Below, in pieces: positions 9,334-17,812 of a DNA stretch of 64,000 bases. This stretch comes from Xanthomonas albilineans (GTDB lineage Bacteria; Pseudomonadota; Gammaproteobacteria; Xanthomonadales; Xanthomonadaceae): contig NZ_MDCB01000001.1 of assembly GCF_002939705.1 (NCBI RefSeq), forward strand, positions 124,001 to 188,000, in the 5' to 3' direction. A program made the translations under genes and the position numbers. A model generated the notes under the pieces. It was not told where the DNA came from and searched no databases. It saw only the letters and a list, made by a program, of their open reading frames with translations. Within the stretch, counting starts at the first letter, position 1. Every line of letters begins with the position of its first letter.

Positions 9334-9900
9334 TCAGTGCGCCTCGCCGCGCTGGGCTGGCTCGTAGCGCGGGAAGCGCTGGGCGATGTCGGTGCCGGTG
9401 AAGTGGCCGATCCAGCCGTCGGGCTCGGTGAAGAAGCGGATCGCGACGAAGCGTGGCTCCGGGCCCATGTCGAACCAGTGGCGCGTGCCGTCGGGCACCG
9501 CGATCAGATCGTTTTGCACGCATTCGATCTCGTAGACCTTGCCGTCCACGTGCAGGGTGAAGAGTCCGGAGCCGGCGACGAAGAAGCGCACCTCGTCTTC
9601 CTTGTGGAAATGTTCGTCGAGAAACTTCTTGCGCATCTCCTCGCGCTGCGGATGGTCGGGGGCGATGCTGACCACGTCCACGGTCTTGAAGTTGTGCGCG
9701 GCCACCAGGCGGTCGATGTCGGTGCGGTAGGCGGCCATCACGGCTTCGGGCGAGGCGCCGGCCTGGATCGGCTGGCTGGCCTGCCAGCGCTCGAAGACGA
9801 CGCCGATTTTCTGCAACTCGGTGGCGATCGCATCGCCATCGCGGCTATCGAACAGTGGCGCCTCGGGAGTGGTGTTGGCGAAGATGCGGAGTCGGCTCAT
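9334..9900 (-). CDS. mtnD: Acireductone dioxygenase
   Basis: 188 aa cupin metalloenzyme that oxidises the acireductone to 2-keto-4-methylthiobutyrate (the methionine precursor) and formate when loaded with Fe2+. Metal ligands are visible: [14 protein letters not shown] (HxH and Glu) and the later GTRHWFD His. The start ATG at 9900 begins MSRLRIF and agrees with the family's usual length; the frame extends upstream without homology. The gene sits between mtnB and mtnC. Confidence 0.94.
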   Translation of the reverse strand: MSRLRIFANTTPEAPLFDSRDGDAIATELQKIGVVFERWQASQPIQAGASPEAVMAAYRTDIDRLVAAHNFKTVDVVSIAPDHPQREEMRKKFLDEHFHKEDEVRFFVAGSGLFTLHVDGKVYEIECVQNDLIAVPDGTRHWFDMGPEPRFVAIRFFTEPDGWIGHFTGTDIAQRFPRYEPAQRGEAH

Positions 9901-9995
9901 GGCGGTAGGCGAAAGCGGCGGGGAAGAAAAGGGTAGCAGGTGCGCTGCGGGCGGCTGTTGCGGCGCTGGAACGCAGTTGCGCGGTGCGGCGTCGC

Positions 9996-10637
9996 TTAGC
10001 TTTGCGCGCGCAGCTTGCGCAGTTCCAGTTCGCAATGCAGCAGGAACTCGAAGGCGTCCAGGTGCCGGCGCGCTTCGGCCATGTCGCGGCCCCAGGCATA
10101 CAAGCCGTGTCCATCGATCAGGTAGCCCCACAGCGCGTTGCGGTCCAGTAGCGCATCCACCTGCGCGGCTAGCACGGTCATGTCCTGGGTATTGGCGAAG
10201 ACGGGCAGGTCCACCGCGGTCTCGTGGGTCTGGTTGCCGTGCAGTGCCTTGAGCAGTTCATAGCCTTCCAGGCGGACGTGGCCCTGTGCCGCGTACAGGC
10301 GCGAGGCGATGGTCTGTACCGGCGAATGCGTGTGCAATACGCAACCGATCTCGGGAAAGCGTCGGTACAGTTGGGTATGCAGCAAGGTCTCGGCGGATGG
10401 GCGTAATGGGCGACCCACGGCCTGGCCGTCGAAGTCCACCACCATGATGTCATCCTCCACCAGCCGCCCCTTGTCGCGACCGGACACGGTAATCGCGGCA
10501 TGGCACGCATCCAGACGATGGGAAAAATTGCTGCTGGTGGCTGGAGTCCAGCCGGCCTGGGACAGTTCGCGGATGTTGCCGATCAGCAACTGGGCCAGCG
10601 TGCGCAGGCGTTCGGGGTCGTAGGGCAGGGCATTCAT
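9996..10637 (-). CDS. mtnB: Methylthioribulose-1-phosphate dehydratase
   Basis: 213 aa class II aldolase-fold zinc enzyme that dehydrates methylthioribulose-1-phosphate in the methionine salvage pathway. The zinc site is seen in [11 protein letters not shown] and a later His in [16 protein letters not shown] and VSGRDKG match the substrate phosphate-binding region of the family. Start ATG at 10637 (MNALPYD). First gene of the visible mtnBDC unit; mtnA, needed for the preceding step, is not in this window. Confidence 0.93.
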   Translation of the reverse strand: MNALPYDPERLRTLAQLLIGNIRELSQAGWTPATSSNFSHRLDACHAAITVSGRDKGRLVEDDIMVVDFDGQAVGRPLRPSAETLLHTQLYRRFPEIGCVLHTHSPVQTIASRLYAAQGHVRLEGYELLKALHGNQTHETAVDLPVFANTQDMTVLAAQVDALLDRNALWGYLIDGHGLYAWGRDMAEARRHLDAFEFLLHCELELRKLRAQS

Positions 10638-10754
10638 GTGTCTTAGTTTAGGGCCTGCTGGCGCGCTTGGGATGACCGCGCTCGCGGGAATCACGCGCTC
10701 AAGCCGGGACAATCGTATTGTCCCGGCTCGCACGATGCCTGCACTATTCGGGGC

Positions 10755-12191
10755 TTATGCTTTGGGACCGTTGCGCAGATGACTGTGGCGATAGCCGTAG
10801 CCAAAATAGATCGCCAGGCCGATCGCGGTCCAGCCGGCCATCAGCAGCCAGTTGTGCGTGGTCATCGCCGACAGTAATGCAAGACAGCTGAGGATGCCGG
10901 CGATGCAGATCGGCCAGACCAACGGAATGCGGAACGGGCGCGGCAAATCCGGCTGGGTGCTGCGCAGGATCAGGACCCCGGCGCAAACCGCGGCGAAGGC
11001 GATCAAGGTGCCCATCGAGGTCAGTTCGCCGAGTACGTCCAGCGGGAACAATGCGGCCAGCAGGGCGATGCCGATGCCGGTGATCAGCGTGTTGACGTGC
11101 GGGGTGCGGTAGTTCGGATGGATCTTGGTAAACAGGGGCGGTAGCAGGCCGTCGCGGGCGATGATCATGAAGATGCGCGGCTGGCCGATGATCATCACCA
11201 GCACCACCGAGGACAGGCCGATCAGTGCGCCGACCTCCACTACCACGCGCAGCCAGGCAAGCGGCGGGTGTGCGGCGACTGCGGTTACCACCGGCTCGTC
11301 GGTGCCGAGTTGGGTATACGGCACCAGTCCGGTCATGACCGCGGCCATGGCGATGTACAGCATGGTGCAGATGACCAGCGATAGCATCATGCCGATTGGC
11401 AGGTCGCGCTGCGGCCGGTGCGATTCCTGCGCCGCGACCGAGACCGCTTCGAAGCCGATGTAGGCGAAGAACACCATGGCCGCGCCGCGTAGCACGCCTT
11501 CCAGGCCGTACTTGCCGGCACCTTCGTTGGCGGGAATGAACGGATGCCAGTTGGCTGGGTCCACGTAGCGCCAACCGGCCACGATCACCAGCACGACCAG
11601 GCCGCTCTTGAGCACCACCATCGCCATATTCATCGCCGAGGACTTGCGAATGCCCACATAGCACAGCCAGGTCAGCAGCAGCACGATGCCGGCAGCAGGC
11701 AGATTGGCGATCGCCCCAGTGCGCTGCAGCTTGCCATCCAGTGGCGCGTTGACCAGCGTTGCCGGCAGGTGGAGGTGGAAGTGGTCGAGCAGGCTGAGGA
11801 AGTAGCCGGTCCAGCTCACCGCCACCGCCGATGCCGATACCCCGTATTCCAGCACGAGCATCCAGCCGATGAACCAGGCCGCCAGTTCGCCGAATGTGGC
11901 GTAGGTATAGGTGTAGGCGCTGCCGGACACCGGCACCATCGCCGCGAATTCGGCATAGGCCAGTGCGCAGAACGCGCAGCACAGCGCGGCGAGCACGAAC
12001 GAGAGCATGATCGCCGGCCCGGCATGGTTGGCCGCCGCCTGGCCGGTGATGACGAAGATACCGCCACCGATCACTGCGCCGATGCCCAGCGCGGTCAGGC
12101 CCCAGGGGCCGAGCACACGTTGCAGGCCCAGCCCGCCGGCATCGGCGTGGCTGGCGTGCGGGTGTTTGGTGGCCAAGAGGTGTTTGAGCAT
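10755..12191 (-). CDS. APC-family amino acid permease (copy 1)
   Basis: 478 aa, about 12 transmembrane segments. The amino-acid/polyamine/organocation fold is shown by the first segments with IGAVIGGGIFVITGQAAANHAGPA and the conserved EFAAMVPVSGSAYTY in TM3, plus FFAYIGFEAVSVAAQE in TM6. It resembles the cationic amino acid transporter (CAT-like, YfnA/RocE) subgroup. The start ATG at 12191 gives MLKHLLATK, matching the start of its neighbour. It lies 84 bases downstream of a close paralogue in the same direction, probably a tandem duplication. Confidence 0.88.
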   Translation of the reverse strand: MLKHLLATKHPHASHADAGGLGLQRVLGPWGLTALGIGAVIGGGIFVITGQAAANHAGPAIMLSFVLAALCCAFCALAYAEFAAMVPVSGSAYTYTYATFGELAAWFIGWMLVLEYGVSASAVAVSWTGYFLSLLDHFHLHLPATLVNAPLDGKLQRTGAIANLPAAGIVLLLTWLCYVGIRKSSAMNMAMVVLKSGLVVLVIVAGWRYVDPANWHPFIPANEGAGKYGLEGVLRGAAMVFFAYIGFEAVSVAAQESHRPQRDLPIGMMLSLVICTMLYIAMAAVMTGLVPYTQLGTDEPVVTAVAAHPPLAWLRVVVEVGALIGLSSVVLVMIIGQPRIFMIIARDGLLPPLFTKIHPNYRTPHVNTLITGIGIALLAALFPLDVLGELTSMGTLIAFAAVCAGVLILRSTQPDLPRPFRIPLVWPICIAGILSCLALLSAMTTHNWLLMAGWTAIGLAIYFGYGYRHSHLRNGPKA

Positions 12192-12275
12192 GGAACGGCT
12201 CCAGCCGGGCGTGGCGCACATTACGAAGGAACGAACGTGAAGACCGGCGCGCACGCCGGGCATGGCAGGTGAAGA

Positions 12276-13748
12276 TCAGGCCTTGTCGGCCAGATGACTG
12301 TTGCGGATGCCGTAGCAGAGATAAATGCACAAGCCGAGCAGCGTCCAGACGACGAAGACCTTCCAGTGTTCCTGGAATGCTTGCAAGAACAGCAACACGC
12401 AGGCAACCGCGCCGAGCGGACAGACCAGCGGTGCGAGCGGAACCCGGAACGGGCGCGGCAGCTCGGGCTTGGTGAAACGCAGCACCAGCACGCCGATGCA
12501 GACCGTGGCGAAGGCGAGCAGGGTCCCCATCGACACCAGTTCGCCGAGGACCTCCAGCGGGATTAATCCGGCCAGCAGCGCGGCGAGCACGCCGACCACG
12601 ATGGTGCCAACATAGGGCGTATGGAACTTGCGGTGGACCCTGCCGAACAGCCGCGGTAGCAGACCATCGCGGGACATGGTGTAGAAGATGCGCGGCTGCG
12701 CCATCAGCATGACCAGCACCACCGAGGACAGGCCAGCGATGGCGCCGATCTCGATCACGGTCTTCAGCCAGGCCAGGCTGGGATAGTGCTCCAGCGCCGT
12801 GGCCACCGGCTTGGCGGTGCCGAGTTGGGTATAGGGCAGCAGGCCGGTCAGCACCGCACAGACGATGATGTAGATGATCGTGCAGATCGCCAGCGACACC
12901 AGGATGCCGATCGGCATGTTCTTCTGCGGGTCCTTGGTCTCGCCGGCGGAGGTGGAAACCGCGTCGAAGCCGATATAGGAGAAGAACACGATGGAGGCGG
13001 CACGGAAGATGCCGCTCCAGCCGAACGTGCCTGGGCCGGTGTTCTCCGGAATGAACGGGGTCCAGTTGGCCGGGTCGATATGCGAGATGCCGACGCCGAC
13101 GAACAGGCAGATCACCACGACTTTGATCGTCACGACGATGGCGTTGGCCAACGCCGATTGAGTGACGCCGACATAACACAGCACGCTGACCGCGGCGACG
13201 ATCAGCACCGCCGGTAGGTTGACCAGATGACCGGAGGCGACGAAGGCATGGCCGGTCCATTGCAGCGGTGCACTGGCCAGTTCCGCCGGGAACGGCAGCC
13301 CCAGCGTGCCGGTGACGAAGCTCATCAGATAGGCCGACCAGCCGACCGCGACGCTGGAACCGGCGAACAGGTATTCCAACACCAGGCACCAGCCGATGAA
13401 CCAGGCCACACCTTCGCCGAGGGTGGCGTAGGAGTAGGAATACGCGCTACCGGAAACCGGCAACATCGCAGCGAATTCGGCATAGCACAGTCCGGCAAAG
13501 GCGCAGGCGATGCCGGCGAACACGAACGAGAGCATCACCGCCGGACCGGCATGGTGAGCGGCGGCCTGCCCGGTCATCACGAAGATGCCGGCGCCGATGA
13601 CTGCGCCGATGCCAAGCATGATCAGGTGCTTGGCGGTGAGGCTGCGTTTGAGGCAGGCTTCGCCCTGCAAACTGCCCTCGAACGGTTCGCCGGCGTCGAC
13701 ATGGCCGGCGGGTTCGATCGGCTTGACCCGCAATAGAGACTTCAGCAT
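12276..13748 (-). CDS. APC-family amino acid permease (copy 2)
   Basis: 490 aa paralogue of the following gene, with the same signature segments: IGAVIGAGIFVMTGQAAAHH, EFAAMLPVSGSAYSY and FFSYIGFDAVSTSAGE. The start at 13748 (MLKSLL) parallels the MLKHLL start of the other copy; an ATG three codons upstream (13757) is also possible. It probably imports an amino acid by proton symport at the inner membrane; the substrate cannot be read from sequence. The 174-base gap to the divergent Nudix gene must hold the promoter. Confidence 0.88.
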   Translation of the reverse strand: MLKSLLRVKPIEPAGHVDAGEPFEGSLQGEACLKRSLTAKHLIMLGIGAVIGAGIFVMTGQAAAHHAGPAVMLSFVFAGIACAFAGLCYAEFAAMLPVSGSAYSYSYATLGEGVAWFIGWCLVLEYLFAGSSVAVGWSAYLMSFVTGTLGLPFPAELASAPLQWTGHAFVASGHLVNLPAVLIVAAVSVLCYVGVTQSALANAIVVTIKVVVICLFVGVGISHIDPANWTPFIPENTGPGTFGWSGIFRAASIVFFSYIGFDAVSTSAGETKDPQKNMPIGILVSLAICTIIYIIVCAVLTGLLPYTQLGTAKPVATALEHYPSLAWLKTVIEIGAIAGLSSVVLVMLMAQPRIFYTMSRDGLLPRLFGRVHRKFHTPYVGTIVVGVLAALLAGLIPLEVLGELVSMGTLLAFATVCIGVLVLRFTKPELPRPFRVPLAPLVCPLGAVACVLLFLQAFQEHWKVFVVWTLLGLCIYLCYGIRNSHLADKA

Positions 13749-13922
13749 TCGGTGCATCCCAGGTAGGGTCGGGGGGGCAGGCGCCCGGGTAATTGAGGTG
13801 ATGATGCGCCCGTTCCAGGAGTGGATGGCGCAGGCGTCGTACCATGCCAAAGCCAGACGGCCACCACAAGCTGCGCTGTGCGTTGCACGCCGACCATGGC
13901 CGGCCCGATTGCGAGAATCTGC

Positions 13923-14471
13923 ATGTCCGAATCGCCTTTACGCCAGTCGTTGCACGCATATGCCGATCGATACCCGGAACAGGCGGAGCTTGCGGCGCAG
14001 TTTCTCGTTTTGCTGGACGATGCCGCCGATCCGTTCGCGCGCGCGCGCCTGGCCGGTCACTTCACCGGCTCGGCGTGGTTGGTCAGTGCCGACGGCACGC
14101 GCACCTTGCTGACCCACCATCGTAAGCTGCGGCGCTGGCTGCAACTGGGCGGTCATGCTGATGGCCAGCGCGATCTGGCGCAGGTGGCGTTGAAGGAGGC
14201 GCAAGAGGAGTCGGGTTTGTCCGGGTTGTCTCTGCTCGACGGCGCCATCTTCGATCTGGATCGACACTGGATTCCGGCGCGCGATGATGTCCCAGGCCAT
14301 TGGCATTACGACGCGCGCTACGTGGTGTGCGCAGGGGCGGACGAGGCGTTCGTGGTCAGCGTCGAGTCGCTGGCTCTGGCCTGGCGCCCGATCGCCGCAT
14401 TGCGCGACGATGCCGAATTGGATCCATCGCTGCGGCGCATGGCAAAGAAATGGGAACTGCGCGAGCGCTGA
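13923..14471 (+). CDS. Nudix hydrolase
   Basis: 182 aa. The Nudix box is present around residues 75-97: GGHADGQRDL, then KEAQEESGL, so the EExG metal-binding core is intact while the usual R before the first E is K. The protein would hydrolyse a nucleoside diphosphate linked to another moiety; the substrate is not predictable. The upstream part of the open frame lacks homology, and the ATG at 13923 (MSESPLRQSL) is the sensible start. It is divergent from the permease pair and convergent with serA, 40 bases away. Confidence 0.85.
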   Translation: MSESPLRQSLHAYADRYPEQAELAAQFLVLLDDAADPFARARLAGHFTGSAWLVSADGTRTLLTHHRKLRRWLQLGGHADGQRDLAQVALKEAQEESGLSGLSLLDGAIFDLDRHWIPARDDVPGHWHYDARYVVCAGADEAFVVSVESLALAWRPIAALRDDAELDPSLRRMAKKWELRER

Positions 14472-14511
14472 TGTGTGCTCCCGTGTCGGGGGATGGTCCG
14501 CGCCCGAGTCC

Positions 14512-15753
14512 TCAATACAGAATCCGCGTCCGCAGTGTTCCCGCCACACGCGCCAGTTCCTCCTTCAGCGCCGTCGCCTGCTCCACGCTGGCGGCGATGT
14601 CGATCACGACATAGCCGACCTTGGGGTCGGTGCGCAGGAATTGGCCGTCGATGTTGACGTTGTGGCGCGAGAACAGATCGTTGACCTGCGATAGCACGCC
14701 CGGCACGTTGCGATGGATGTGCAGCAGACGCAGGCTTTCGGCATGCTCGGGCAGGGTGACCTCGGGGAAGTTGACTGCCGACAAGGTGCTGCCGTTGTCG
14801 CTGTAGCGCACCAGTTTGGCCGCTACTTCCACGCCGATGTTGTCCTGCGCTTCCAGCGTGCTGCCGCCCACATGCGGGGTCAGGATCACGTTGTCGTGCA
14901 TGGTCAGTGGCGATTCGAACAGCTCGCCGTTGCCCTTGGGCTCGACCGGGAACACGTCCACCGCCGCGCCGCCGATGTGGCCGCTACGCAGCGCCGCGTC
15001 CAGGGCATCGATGTCGATCACGCTGCCGCGCGACGCGTTGATCATGTGCGCGCCCGGCTTCATCTGCGCCAGTTGCGCCGCGCCGATCATGTCCTTGGTC
15101 GAGGCGAGTTCCGGCACATGCAAGGTGACCACGTCTGCGCGTGTCAGCAGATCGCCCAGGTCGGCGGCCGCGCGCGCGTTGCCCAGCGATAGCTTGGTCT
15201 GGATATCGTGGAAGATCACCTGCATGCCCAGTGCTTCGGCCAGCACGCCGACCTGGGTGCCGATGTGGCCGTAGCCGACGATGCCCAGTACCTTGCCGCG
15301 GGTTTCGTGGCTGCCGGTGGCCGACTTGGACCAGCCGCCACGATGGCACTCGGCGTTTTTTTGCGGAATGCCGCGCAACAGCAGGATCGCCTCGGCGATC
15401 ACCAGTTCGGCAACGCTGCGGGTGTTGGAGTACGGCGCGTTGAATACCGGAATGCCGGCCAGTTCGGCCGCGTCCAGATCGACCTGATTGGTCCCGATAC
15501 AGAAGCAGCCGATCGCGATCAGACGCTTGGCCTGCGCCAGCACTGGCGCGCTGAGCTGGGTCCGCGAGCGGATGCCGACGATATGCGCCTCGGCGATGCG
15601 TTGCTTGAGTTCGTCTTCCGGCAGCGACTTGGCGTGCACTTCGATCTGCGAATAGCCGGCCGCGCGGAACGTGTTGATGGCGGTCTGGCTGATGCCTTCG
15701 AGCAGCAGCACGCGGATATCCTGCTTCGGAAACGAGGTCTTCTTGGGCGACAT
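14512..15753 (-). CDS. serA: D-3-phosphoglycerate dehydrogenase
   Basis: 413 aa, close to the length of E. coli SerA (410). It makes 3-phosphohydroxypyruvate, the first step of serine synthesis. Visible parts: an N-terminal substrate domain, the NAD-binding motif GYGHIGTQVG, the catalytic region with HVPELASTKDM and TPHVGGSTLEAQ, and a C-terminal ACT domain (HIHRNVPGVLSQVNDLF) for serine feedback. SerA-type enzymes also reduce 2-oxoglutarate to D-2-hydroxyglutarate, which is relevant because the divergent neighbour looks like the enzyme that recycles it. Start ATG at 15753 (MSPKKTSF); the longer open frame upstream is not conserved. Confidence 0.94.
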   Translation of the reverse strand: MSPKKTSFPKQDIRVLLLEGISQTAINTFRAAGYSQIEVHAKSLPEDELKQRIAEAHIVGIRSRTQLSAPVLAQAKRLIAIGCFCIGTNQVDLDAAELAGIPVFNAPYSNTRSVAELVIAEAILLLRGIPQKNAECHRGGWSKSATGSHETRGKVLGIVGYGHIGTQVGVLAEALGMQVIFHDIQTKLSLGNARAAADLGDLLTRADVVTLHVPELASTKDMIGAAQLAQMKPGAHMINASRGSVIDIDALDAALRSGHIGGAAVDVFPVEPKGNGELFESPLTMHDNVILTPHVGGSTLEAQDNIGVEVAAKLVRYSDNGSTLSAVNFPEVTLPEHAESLRLLHIHRNVPGVLSQVNDLFSRHNVNIDGQFLRTDPKVGYVVIDIAASVEQATALKEELARVAGTLRTRILY

Positions 15754-15983
15754 TGCGGCGAGCGGGCGATGGCCAACGGGGCCGGCCACTATGCCAGATG
15801 CGTCCGCGCTTGGGTGCCTCCTCGCCATGGGTCGCAATGCGGATGGCGGCGCAGCGTCAACGTAGCGTGTCGGCAAGACCGGCGATAATGGTTTCTCCTG
15901 CATCCATCCAATGTCGTGCATGCTGGACGCGGCCGCGCGACACTGGCACGCTTGAGGGCTTGCCTTCCCCGCTGATCTAGATC

Positions 15984-17372
15984 ATGACCGACCCGCGCCT
16001 GGACGCCCTGGCTCACGCCGTTCCCGCCTTGCGTCTGAAGACCGACCCTGCCGATCTGGAACACTACGGCCGCGACTGGACCCGGCGCTGGACCCCGGCG
16101 CCGCTGGCGGTCGCGCTTCCGGCCACGGTGGAGGAGGTGCAGGCGGTGGTGCGCTGGGCCAACGCGCACGCGGTGGCGGTGGTGCCCTCAGGGGGCCGTA
16201 CCGGCCTGTCAGGCGGCGCGGTGGCGGCGCACGGCGAACTGGTGCTGAGCCTGGAGCGGATGAACAAAACGCTGGCCTTCGACCCGGTTGATCGCACGTT
16301 GACGGTGCAGGCGGGCATGCCGCTGGAGGCGGTACACAATGCCGCCCGCGAACATGGCCTGGTGTATCCGGTGGACTTCGCCGCGCGCGGCTCGTGCTCG
16401 ATCGGCGGCAACATTGCCACCAATGCCGGCGGTATCCGCGTGATCCGCTACGGCAACACCCGCGAGTGGATCGCCGGGCTGAAAGTGGTCACTGGCAGTG
16501 GCGAGCTGCTCGATCTGAACCGCGGGCTGATCAAAAATTCCAGCGGCTACGATTTCCGCCAGTTGTTGATTGGTTCGGAAGGCACGCTTGGCATCGTGGT
16601 CGAGGCCACCTTGTGGCTCACCGATCCGCCGCCGCCCAGCAACGTGATGCTGCTGGCGCTGCCCTCGTTCGAGGTGTTGATGCAGGTGTTCGCAGCGTTC
16701 CGTTCTCGGTTGCAGTTGGAGGCGTTCGAATTCTTCACCGACCGCGCGCTGGAGTATGTCCTGGCGCATGGCGCGCAGGCGCCGTTCGAGACGCTCTATC
16801 CGTACTACGTGGTCACCGAATACGCCAGCGGCGACGAAGCGCAGGAAGCTGCGGCACTGGGCGCGTTCGAGGCGTGCATGGAGCAGGGCTGGGTCCTGGA
16901 TGGCGTTATCAGCCAGAGCCAGGCGCAGGCGGCGCAGCTGTGGCGCCTGCGCGAGGGCATCACCGAGGCGGTGGCGCGCTACACGCCGTACAAGAACGAT
17001 GTCTCGGTGCGGATCTCGGCGATGCCGGCGTTCCTGGCGCAGACCCAGGCGCTGCTCGCGCAGGCCTACCCGCAGTTCGACGTGGTCTGGTTCGGCCACA
17101 TCGGCGATGGCAACCTGCATATCAACGTGCTCAAGCCCGAGGCCACCGCGTCGGCGGATTTCATCGCCGCCTGCGAACACGTCACCACGCTGCTCGCGCA
17201 GGTGCTGGCCGCGCACGGTGGCAGCATTTCCGCCGAGCATGGGATCGGGCTGGTCAAGAAGCCCTACCTGGACAGTACCCGCAGTGCGCAGGAGATTGCG
17301 CTGATGCGTGCGGTCAAGCGCGTGTTCGATCCATCCGGGTTGCTCAATCCAGGTAAACTGTTCGATAGCTGA
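15984..17372 (+). CDS. FAD-linked oxidase, probable D-2-hydroxyglutarate dehydrogenase
   Basis: 462 aa flavoenzyme of the GlcD/D-lactate dehydrogenase type (FAD_binding_4 then FAD-oxidase C). The FAD site is seen in PSGGRTGLSGGAV and GSCSIGGNIATNAGG; the C-terminal part ends with the conserved GGSISAEHGIG and FDPSGLLNPGK. Its length and full sequence resemble bacterial D-2-hydroxyglutarate dehydrogenases. The gene is divergent from serA across 230 bases. That arrangement is known in Pseudomonas, where the enzyme converts the D-2-hydroxyglutarate made by SerA back to 2-oxoglutarate. Glycolate or D-lactate oxidation cannot be excluded. Confidence 0.82.
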   Translation: MTDPRLDALAHAVPALRLKTDPADLEHYGRDWTRRWTPAPLAVALPATVEEVQAVVRWANAHAVAVVPSGGRTGLSGGAVAAHGELVLSLERMNKTLAFDPVDRTLTVQAGMPLEAVHNAAREHGLVYPVDFAARGSCSIGGNIATNAGGIRVIRYGNTREWIAGLKVVTGSGELLDLNRGLIKNSSGYDFRQLLIGSEGTLGIVVEATLWLTDPPPPSNVMLLALPSFEVLMQVFAAFRSRLQLEAFEFFTDRALEYVLAHGAQAPFETLYPYYVVTEYASGDEAQEAAALGAFEACMEQGWVLDGVISQSQAQAAQLWRLREGITEAVARYTPYKNDVSVRISAMPAFLAQTQALLAQAYPQFDVVWFGHIGDGNLHINVLKPEATASADFIAACEHVTTLLAQVLAAHGGSISAEHGIGLVKKPYLDSTRSAQEIALMRAVKRVFDPSGLLNPGKLFDS

Positions 17373-17491
17373 GCACGCATGCCGCGTCGCGGCCCGATCA
17401 CTGGTTCAGCCACTGCTCGTGGTGGATCGCTCGGCGATACGCTGCGGCCTTGGCCGAGCTCCTCTACACGACCCTGTCTGGAACGATTGCG

Positions 17492-17812
17492 ATGACCCGA
17501 ATGACCGCGCGCCTCGCCCTGCTGTTGGCTTTGATCGTGCCCGCGTTCGCGCAGGCGTCCAGTTTCGCCGGTAGTTCTGCCGGTTCCGCGTCGGCTGGCT
17601 CGGCCGGCAGTTCGGATTCCTCGGACAATAGTTCCAATAGAAACAATAAGGTGGTGTTGCAGGCGCGCGACGACGCGGCCGGTTTCGTCGCCAGCGCCGG
17701 TCGTATCCGTGGCGCGCAATTCGAAGCGGCACTACGCGTGCTGCGCGAGCGCAACCCGCAGGCGCGGCAGGCCAGCGACCTGGAATTGGCGCAGGCGATC
17801 CTGGCGCTGTGA
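17492..17812 (+). CDS. DUF2388 domain protein, secreted
   Basis: 106 aa. A clear signal peptide (ARLALLLALIVPAFAQA) is followed by a low-complexity Ser/Gly/Ala stretch and then a compact conserved block: VVLQARDDAAGFVAS, IRGAQFEAAL and DLELAQAILAL. These match the DUF2388 family, found in Pseudomonas and Xanthomonas, of unknown function. Start ATG at 17492 is the one just ahead of the signal sequence. The stop overlaps the GTG start of the next gene (GTGA), so the two are translated together and the protein is probably periplasmic. Confidence 0.82.
   Translation: MTRMTARLALLLALIVPAFAQASSFAGSSAGSASAGSAGSSDSSDNSSNRNNKVVLQARDDAAGFVASAGRIRGAQFEAALRVLRERNPQARQASDLELAQAILAL

Noticed and set aside
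10744-13389. 881-codon open frame overlapping both permease genes
   Set aside because: Out of frame with the two clear APC permeases and low-complexity in composition.
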